Shown in pieces: positions 58,071 to 64,000 of a stretch of 64,000 bases of DNA. Source of the stretch: Cyathus striatus (lineage: Eukaryota; Basidiomycota; Agaricomycetes; Agaricales; Nidulariaceae). Both the position numbers and the translations under genes were made by a program. Location of the stretch: contig JAOVFP010000018.1 in assembly GCA_025738555.1 (NCBI GenBank), positions 2,480,001 through 2,544,000 of the forward strand. Reading direction: 5' to 3'. Positions within the stretch are counted from its first letter, which is position 1, and each line of letters begins with the position of its first letter. A model generated the notes under the pieces. The model had not been told where the DNA came from and ran no database searches. It saw nothing but the letters and a program-made list of their open reading frames with translations.

Positions 58071-59569
58071 TTCTATGGTAATATGCACCTCCATATCTGA
58101 TCTTGCTGGGAAAGCGCGCTGGCCCAATGTTAGTCGGTATCAATAGTCATATCTTTTGAAATTATAGTACGTGTTTCATATTATCGCCTTAACTGTCCGT
58201 TTTCATTTACGAGCTGATTTATCTTGAAGCGATTCAAGAGGGTGGACGTTAGGACGATGGGTCTGTTGCTGTTGTGGTTGTTAAGTTCAGTTGTGTCATG
58301 TTTTTTTCGTAAGTCACCTTTTTACTTCTGGCTCAACGGTAAATATGCTGAAATCTCCAGGCTTCAAGTTAGCCTTGACTCTCGAAAGGACCTTCGTTTT
58401 GTTTCTTGGATGATATTTTTATTATTACATATTATGATATAGACAAATAGACAATTTATTAGAAGCACTTTAGATTGGCTATAATGCGTACTGTAGACAT
58501 CTTATCGTAGCGTATGATCATCTGCCACCACATGCACTGCTTCTTATTCTTCTCGTAAATTGCTATCTGTTTCTACCGTGTCATCGCTCTTTGAAGATTC
58601 GGAGGACTGTGATCTATCGTCGTTGGAACTCATCTGTACTAAATCATTCCGGTTAGTTGAATTTCGACATGGGTGCTTTCGAAGCTTCCTGAAGTATAGC
58701 TGTTGGCGACGAGAAATAATCTCGAATTCCTTGCAGACTTAATTTTGAAAAGGGTATTGCATTTGGTCGTATACGAATTTTGGAAGGACTTACGATAGAG
58801 GTTTAATTTTGCCAGGGATTCATAGCTGTCGTTTTTTCGACAGTACCTTATATACTCCCTTGGAGCCATTTCGGCGGTAAAGTCTATAATTATTTAGAAA
58901 TATCGTAAATGGACAACCTGAAGCTCACAGGTAACACCTACGACGGCAACACGACGAGATATATTTTATAGCAGGACATGAACTTAGAGTCAAGTTAAGT
59001 GATCGCTCGTAGTGTGATGCATTTATTCGGCATTGATTTTGAATCTAAATAAACATATTCAATCGTTGTGGAAATGAATGCTAGACCAAAGATTCAAAGT
59101 GTTTCGGTACGGAAGCTACGTCGGGACGCAGATAATAGTACAGTGAGAAAGACATGGAGCAACAGAGAGATTCGAAGGGTGTCGTAGTGGAGATACGATG
59201 AAACAGTTGAAGGGGGACGCAAAAGTACGATAGCGAGAACAATACGATAGAGCTCGAAGAACTTAGAAAGCCAAGTATTTGGTGGAATTGTACGAAAGCC
59301 TGGTAGGGAAGAAGTATACATCCAGATCCAGCTGAAAGACACAGGGCGTGTGGTTGCCATAGAGTGGTGTTAAGAGTCAAAGCACAAGCTGAGACCCGCA
59401 ACTACCGCGCTCACCGAGACTCTCTCTAGCGGTAAGGTCATATCATAGCCCCACTCTGATCCCAGTTCGTGTTACAGTAAGCTTTATCATACTCGACGAT
59501 AGGAAACATCAACGTACCCACTATTACTATGAGCCCTCGGCTCTCTGAACCCACGCCTAGAATTAGCAG
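58071..59569. other. No gene recognised
   Basis: Weak frames at 58224-58442 (a hydrophobic stretch LLLLWLLSSVVSCFF) and on the minus strand at 58639-58869 and 59081-59401 show no domain. The hydrophobic piece might belong to the preceding gene by splicing, but no join was proven. Confidence 0.4.
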
Positions 59570-60002
59570 AGCTTGACAGCAAAAGTAGTTGTTACCAGAG
59601 AAGATGCCGCCGATAATTCTCGGAGAGTTCTGTTGGAAGCATCTTTCGACGCGCGCTGCGGGGCGTCAGAGGACGCTCCGGTTAAGGTGAGGGTGGTTGG
59701 ATGGGTTCCTGTGGGTTGGAAGGCTTCAGAGGCAGGGTGGGCGAGCTATGTTATCTGGAACGTCGTGGACTCTGGACGGGCATGTATGTATAGTCGAAAG
59801 GAGGGATGATAAGAAGAAAGTATTCGTGAAGGTTGCGAACCGACGGGTGCGGGGCGTTCCAGCGGACTTCAAATTCAACAAGCATGGGTCATGTAGAGTC
59901 CGACTATCTCCGCTCACCCTGCTCTAACCGCTTTTCCGGGTTACCGTCTACCCCGACGAAGTCCTTGTCAAGGAGTTAGATCTAGTTAACTTAAAGGTTA
60001 GA
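59570..60002 (+). pseudogene. Unknown gene remnant with frameshift and internal stop
   Basis: A continuous protein-like text is split over frames: NSRRVLLEASFDARCG, then GWASYVIWNVVDSGRACMY (frame 1), then VERRDDKKKVFVKVANRRVR and ADFKFNKHGSCRVRLSPL (frame 2), a TAA at about 59925, then PLFRVTVYPDEVLVKELDLV in the same frame. One frameshift near 59790 and the stop make it non-functional. The family was not recognised. No start codon was assigned. Confidence 0.5.
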
Positions 60003-60372
60003 AACATGTTACTTATAATCAGATCATGAGTTCTACTAGTTGTTCTCAAAATTCCAGGTCCCATATCTAAAGACAGCTCTTTGGACAGCTCCAAACCACC
60101 CCAAACCACCCGCAAGCACGCCACGGCGCAAACGCACTTGCCAGGCTACGCACTATGTATTTATAGCTAAGTATTTATGTGCCTGGCCGGCGCGTTGAAC
60201 ATGTTACACGTATGGTTGGTCTCCGACCGGCCCCGTCGTAGGGCGTTTCACTCCAGGTTCCCATAGTATGGTTATACCACCGCATCCACCTTATTTAACC
60301 AGAATATCTTGATACTAATCAACGTTTTCTACGTCCTCTGAGTGTTACTGTCGAATTGCTCCCATTTTTCTC
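60003..60372. other. Upstream region of the P450 gene
   Basis: No gene. Contains a repeated CCAAACCACC word at about 60091-60110 and GC-rich sequence around 60180-60240. Confidence 0.45.
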
Positions 60373-62668
60373 ATGTCTAGTTTTCTTACACTGATTTTAT
60401 CAGTTCTGGGAGCGTTCGCCATTCAAAGAGCATACAAGATACTCGGATACCTCAGGGTGAGCAGCCTCCCTTCCGTCTACATAACAACGAGACATTCTTA
60501 CAATTCTCCGGTCATATCAAGGCCTTCCACGCTCATTCATTCTATTTCATCCATTTTCCTTCCCGGGTTTCTTACTACCGTCGATTTGGTGGAACGCGGG
60601 GGCTGATTGGAGCTGGAAACGTCGTTTCTACTGTACGTCGTCGTATTATCCTAGTTGCAGTATTGTACAACAGTATCTTTAAGCAAGAGAACAGTACGGA
60701 GAGAACATCGTATTGATTCCACTGCTACAAGGCGGTCCGACCATTTTTACCTCGAATTTGGAGGTTACTCGCCAGTTCAATAGTGCAGGTTCAGCTAAGC
60801 AGCATCTCGCGTTTCGGAAGCCGGAGACGTTTGGGCCTTTGGGGTAGACGTTGTCAACCATACGTGTTATCATTACTAACATGCGTTGTAGATACTGGTC
60901 ACAGAACTTGTTCAACGCCGAAGCTGATCAATGGAAGAAGCACAAAAGAGTACTTCTTCCAGCATTTAATACTCAGTTGTATGTACTTTCTAGAGCTCTT
61001 CGACATGCACTTCACTTCTATTTTCAGATATAACCTAGTATGGAACGATTCCATTAGGACGTATCATCACTTGATATCTGATGAGGGATGGAAAGGTCTT
61101 CAAGAAGTGCGCATTAGCAAAATTCAGGATTTCACGCACAAGGTGAAGACGGACTCTAGTGTCATAAAACATATTTCTATTTCTAATCCGCTACACAAGT
61201 TCGCATTACTCATCATTAGTAATTGTGGATTTGGATTTGACTGGACCCAGTCATTTCCTTCCACAGACGCATCGAAGAAGTTAACTCTTCTGGATGCTCT
61301 ACATACCATCGTCGACAATGCTATGTATTTAGGCTTCATTCCCGATTTTATACAGAGGTTTTTACCGTCCCAAAAGTACGTGGCTTGTTAAGCTTATATA
61401 ACCCTAATTTTGATACTGACAACCATTAGAATAAAAGATACTGTCCGAGTCGCCGAAGACTTCACTGCTTTCATGAAAGCGAGTGTTCAGGAAAAGCATG
61501 ACCAATCCACGAACTATGGAGCTGAAAATGCTGCGGAATATCGTAACGATATTTTCACGTTACTCGTGAAAGCCAATTCCGAAGAGAGCGAGAAAAATAA
61601 ACTAACTGATGAAGAGCTCGTACGTGCTATTCGAGATATTCCATAATTACGGGTTTTTGAAACTGTGAGAAAGATTGGGAATATCTTCCTAATGCTTTTT
61701 GCTGGACACGGTAAGTATTTATCGTGTTCTTGTCCCGAGTACGACTACAGCTGAGGTTTCTCATTTAGAGACTACGGCTACCGTTTTAGCTGCCTGCTTT
61801 GCCTACCTGGCCGTACATCCAGATATTCAAGACGAAGCTTACCAGCAAGTGATGTCCGCATTTGGATCTGAGAAGGAACCAGTGAGTTACCGCACGCCAT
61901 TTCTATATCTGAAGATGTTTAAAGGTCATGATGAAGAGTTTCGAGTGCTTCTCGAAGTTTGGCCTGGTACAGGCTGTATTCTTTGAGGCTACGCGTTTGT
62001 TTCGTAAGCATACTAAATCCCAATGCTTAATATCATGATGGTTATATATTTTAATGGCAGCTCCTGGATATGTAACAATTCGTGATGTAGCGGATGACAC
62101 TGTGCTCAATATCCCGTACCTTGATGGTCGAGACGGTATCACTCCTATTGCGATTCCGAAGGGCACAAGGGTTCGTTTCTGATCACCCCAATACTGTACT
62201 CTTTTTTTCTAAGTGATTTTAACTTAGGTCATTAGTGATACGAATTCGTGAGTTTGCTTCGCGCTATAAATGAATATATCTGACGCAGCTCCTCAACCTT
62301 TCAAGAGTATAACTCGCGTTATTTCCAGGATCCCACAAACTTCATGCCATCCCGTTGGACAATCGGAGATAGCGAGCCGGAGATGCTTTCTTCGTTTGCC
62401 ACTGGTGAGTATTATCACTATTGACTATATCTTATCTTACAGCGTTGACTATCCCTTGTTTAAAGGACCAAGAGCTTGCATTGGTCGTAAATTTGCCATT
62501 ACAGAGGGTATATGTGTATTAGCTCTTTTCTTACGTGATTGGAAAATCGAGCCTATGCTTCGTCATGGAGAGTCGATGGAGGGTTGGAAGAAAAGGGTCT
62601 TTGAAGCTGAGTTTTCTGTTGCACTTGGTATTCGCGATGTTCCCCTCCGGCTTTTTAAGAGGAACTAG
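60373..62668 (+). CDS. Cytochrome P450 (CYP5150/CYP5139-like)
   Basis: Proposed exons: 60373-60456, about 60522-60632, 60684-60843, 60892-60978, 61028-61142, 61200-61375, 61430-61619, 61674-61710, 61769-61881, 61925-62003, 62061-62170, 62228-62247, 62289-62404 and 62466-62668. From exon 2 onward all phases agree. An N-terminal anchor (SSFLTLILSVLGAFAIQ) targets the ER. Landmarks are the C-helix W in ADQWKKHKRVLLPAF, I-helix FAGHETTATV, K-helix ExxR as FFEATRLFPPGY, PERF-type NFMPSRW, and the heme loop FATGPRACIGRKF with the Cys ligand. Exon 1 (84 bases, phase 0) and exon 2 (frame giving FPGFLLPSIWWNAGADWSW) disagree by one base; either an unseen splice choice or a one-base lesion. P450s oxidise diverse substrates using a CPR partner; the substrate is unknown. 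Confidence 0.82.
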
Positions 62669-63170
62669 GAGGTGATGCATGATGTTCTACTTATTACAGC
62701 TTGGGTTTAGAAGCACGAACTAAATCACTCTCGACAGATTTTAATCTTACTTTCGATCCTTGCTTCGAATTCTCACTTTATATTTAGAAAATTAAAATTA
62801 AAAGTTTGTACAGTAGACATTGTCATAATGAATAACATAATAATGAATAAATTTTCATAATGAATATGAATTCGCCAAAACCAACTTGGTATGCAGCGAT
62901 TTATTCATATGTTGTCATAGTGAATAATGCATGGAAGCTTGGCCTCATTATGCATTATGAGATTACCAAATATTATGAAAAATTGATGATTAAGTATGAT
63001 ATTAATTACACCTGTGGCATTCGGCACTTTTGTTGCATAAATAGGCACTGTAATGTGAAACTGTAGCTAGGTCGATGACTCTTGGGCATTGGAGAATATA
63101 TTAACATGAATTTATGTAGTATTTTATTCATTTATTCATTCTACTCATCCCATACTCACCTGCTTTATTA
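62669..63170. other. AT-rich intergenic DNA
   Basis: The word CATAATGAAT or close variants recurs between about 62823 and 62925. No gene is supported. Confidence 0.45.
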
Positions 63171-63375
63171 TGCCAAAATCTCCAGAGAAGAAACGAAAAC
63201 CCTGCGAGCAGCTTGAACAGCTTGCATTAGCCTATTCTGATGTGGCAGGCCTATCTCCTCTCGCCTTCCAACAGCAAGTTAAAAAGCTCAGGGCACATCT
63301 TTATCATGTTATACAGAAATCCCTTTAGCAATCTACTCTAGATACATTTATCACTAGTTCTACAGGTAAAATGTA
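63171..63375 (+). pseudogene. Short broken ORF with PCNA-box-like motif
   Basis: An ATG opens PKSPEKKRKPCEQLEQLALA, a basic then helical stretch, continuing SPLAFQQQVKKLRAHLYHVI. After KSL there is an in-frame TAG (about 63327), then QSTLDTFITSS followed by a GT donor (ACAG|GTAAAA). The motif QSTLDTFI fits a PIP box (Q-x-x-L/I-x-x-F-hydrophobic). Basic N-terminus plus PIP-like box is seen in first exons of some transposon proteins and DNA-metabolism proteins; no family was assigned. The CAG-to-TAG-type stop suggests decay. Confidence 0.4.
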
Positions 63376-64000
63376 ACTACAGATGCACCACACTTATCAT
63401 AGACTTGAAATATTGTGGTGAGCAGCGAAATTGCAGTACAGGATGTCACGCAATTGGTGGAGGTCACAATATGTCATGGTAGGTGACAGCTTCTTGTGGT
63501 GAATGAATGCTTGAAATGAATGAGAAAAGTTGGCAACCAACATTACCCATTATGACAATGCCTACTGTATTAAGATTGCACTTGAAAGGGATAGTGCTGT
63601 TGTAGTAAGCTACCTGGGTATGGTCTATTCATAAAATGATGGAATTGAGTTCCTGGACAGATGGCATCAACACCATCTATCATCCAGCTATCACGCATTG
63701 GGTGACTTTCTGTAATGTCTGGAACATTTTCAGGTTTCAGAAGGGTGCCAGTTGTAACACTCCGGACTCATGTCTGTCACGGACCGATACCCTTATACTA
63801 TGTTTCTCCCTTATCTTCATGTCTCAACCTATCCCCTCCTTTAGTATACATATCTTCTGTCTCGTTCAAAACATAGACTCTCACTTTACCTATACCTTTC
63901 TTCTAGCCTGGCATTTAGTCACATTCTTCCTATCTACTTTACTTATCCCTTCCACATTACCTGACCTCCTCGTTAGTATATAAAGACTGTCTCATAGAAC
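63376..64000. other. No gene recognised
   Basis: A 115-residue frame at 63636 is rich in hydrophobic and Ser/Thr codons because the DNA is pyrimidine-rich (63770-63970). No domain or splice pattern. Confidence 0.4.

Noticed and set aside
61143..61199. Coding continuation in the P450 (VKTDSSVIKHIS...)
   Set aside because: The stretch is in frame, but it has GT...AG ends, and its removal joins FTHK to FALLIISNCGFGF, matching the family better; treated as an intron.

Overview
The window reads as nuclear DNA of a filamentous basidiomycete, most likely an agaricomycete. The basis is that genes are cut by many introns of about 45-70 bp with GT...AG ends, and the families present are typical of that group: a FunK1-type kinase, F-box-like proteins, fungal CBM1 cellulose-binding domains, and a P450 resembling the CYP5150/CYP5139 type. 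Species cannot be read from the sequence. All gene models were spliced by eye. Where the exon phases all agree, the entry says so.

Layout. 0-14.9 kb is a gene-poor graveyard of non-autonomous DNA transposons. It holds the wreck of a WD40 (Gid7/WDR26-like) gene hit by two elements with clean target-site duplications, then a nest of MITE-like elements (3.25-8.64 kb), a TA-flanked element and a second copy of the host repeat. 14.9-21 kb carries a FunK1 kinase with a one-base frameshift and, on the minus strand, a decayed gene of a membrane/WD40 family. 21.1-23.4 kb is an element with near-identical ~257 bp terminal inverted repeats nested inside an older element. 24.9-25.8 kb is an intact TPR co-chaperone-like gene.

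26.4-56.6 kb is built from repeated blocks of F-box-like gene, CBM1-only secreted protein and Old Yellow Enzyme (OYE). Two blocks lie in tandem on the left and a third lies inverted on the right (left arm about 29.4-34.1 kb, right arm about 51.1-56.6 kb). Copies are in different states: OYE-3 and CBM1-3 are intact, OYE-2 has a damaged splice donor, and OYE-1, CBM1-1, CBM1-2 and the F-box copies are broken. The unique core between the arms holds five intact genes: a two-membrane-segment protein encoded by symmetric phase-1 mini-exons (37.2-38.7 kb), an aldo-keto reductase, myo-inositol oxygenase, a HAD phosphatase, and a TBC1D20/Gyp8-like Rab-GAP. Inositol oxygenase makes D-glucuronate, which an aldo-keto reductase could reduce to L-gulonate, so these two neighbours may form an inositol catabolic step (inference).

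56.6-64 kb holds a small cysteine-start, Gly/Glu-rich repeat protein, a frameshifted unknown gene, a cytochrome P450 with an intact heme-binding end, and a short broken ORF with a PCNA-box-like motif. The most unusual item is the symmetric mini-exon gene. The best-supported structural finds are the target-site-duplication-defined nested transposons and the inverted segmental duplication with graded decay of its gene copies.
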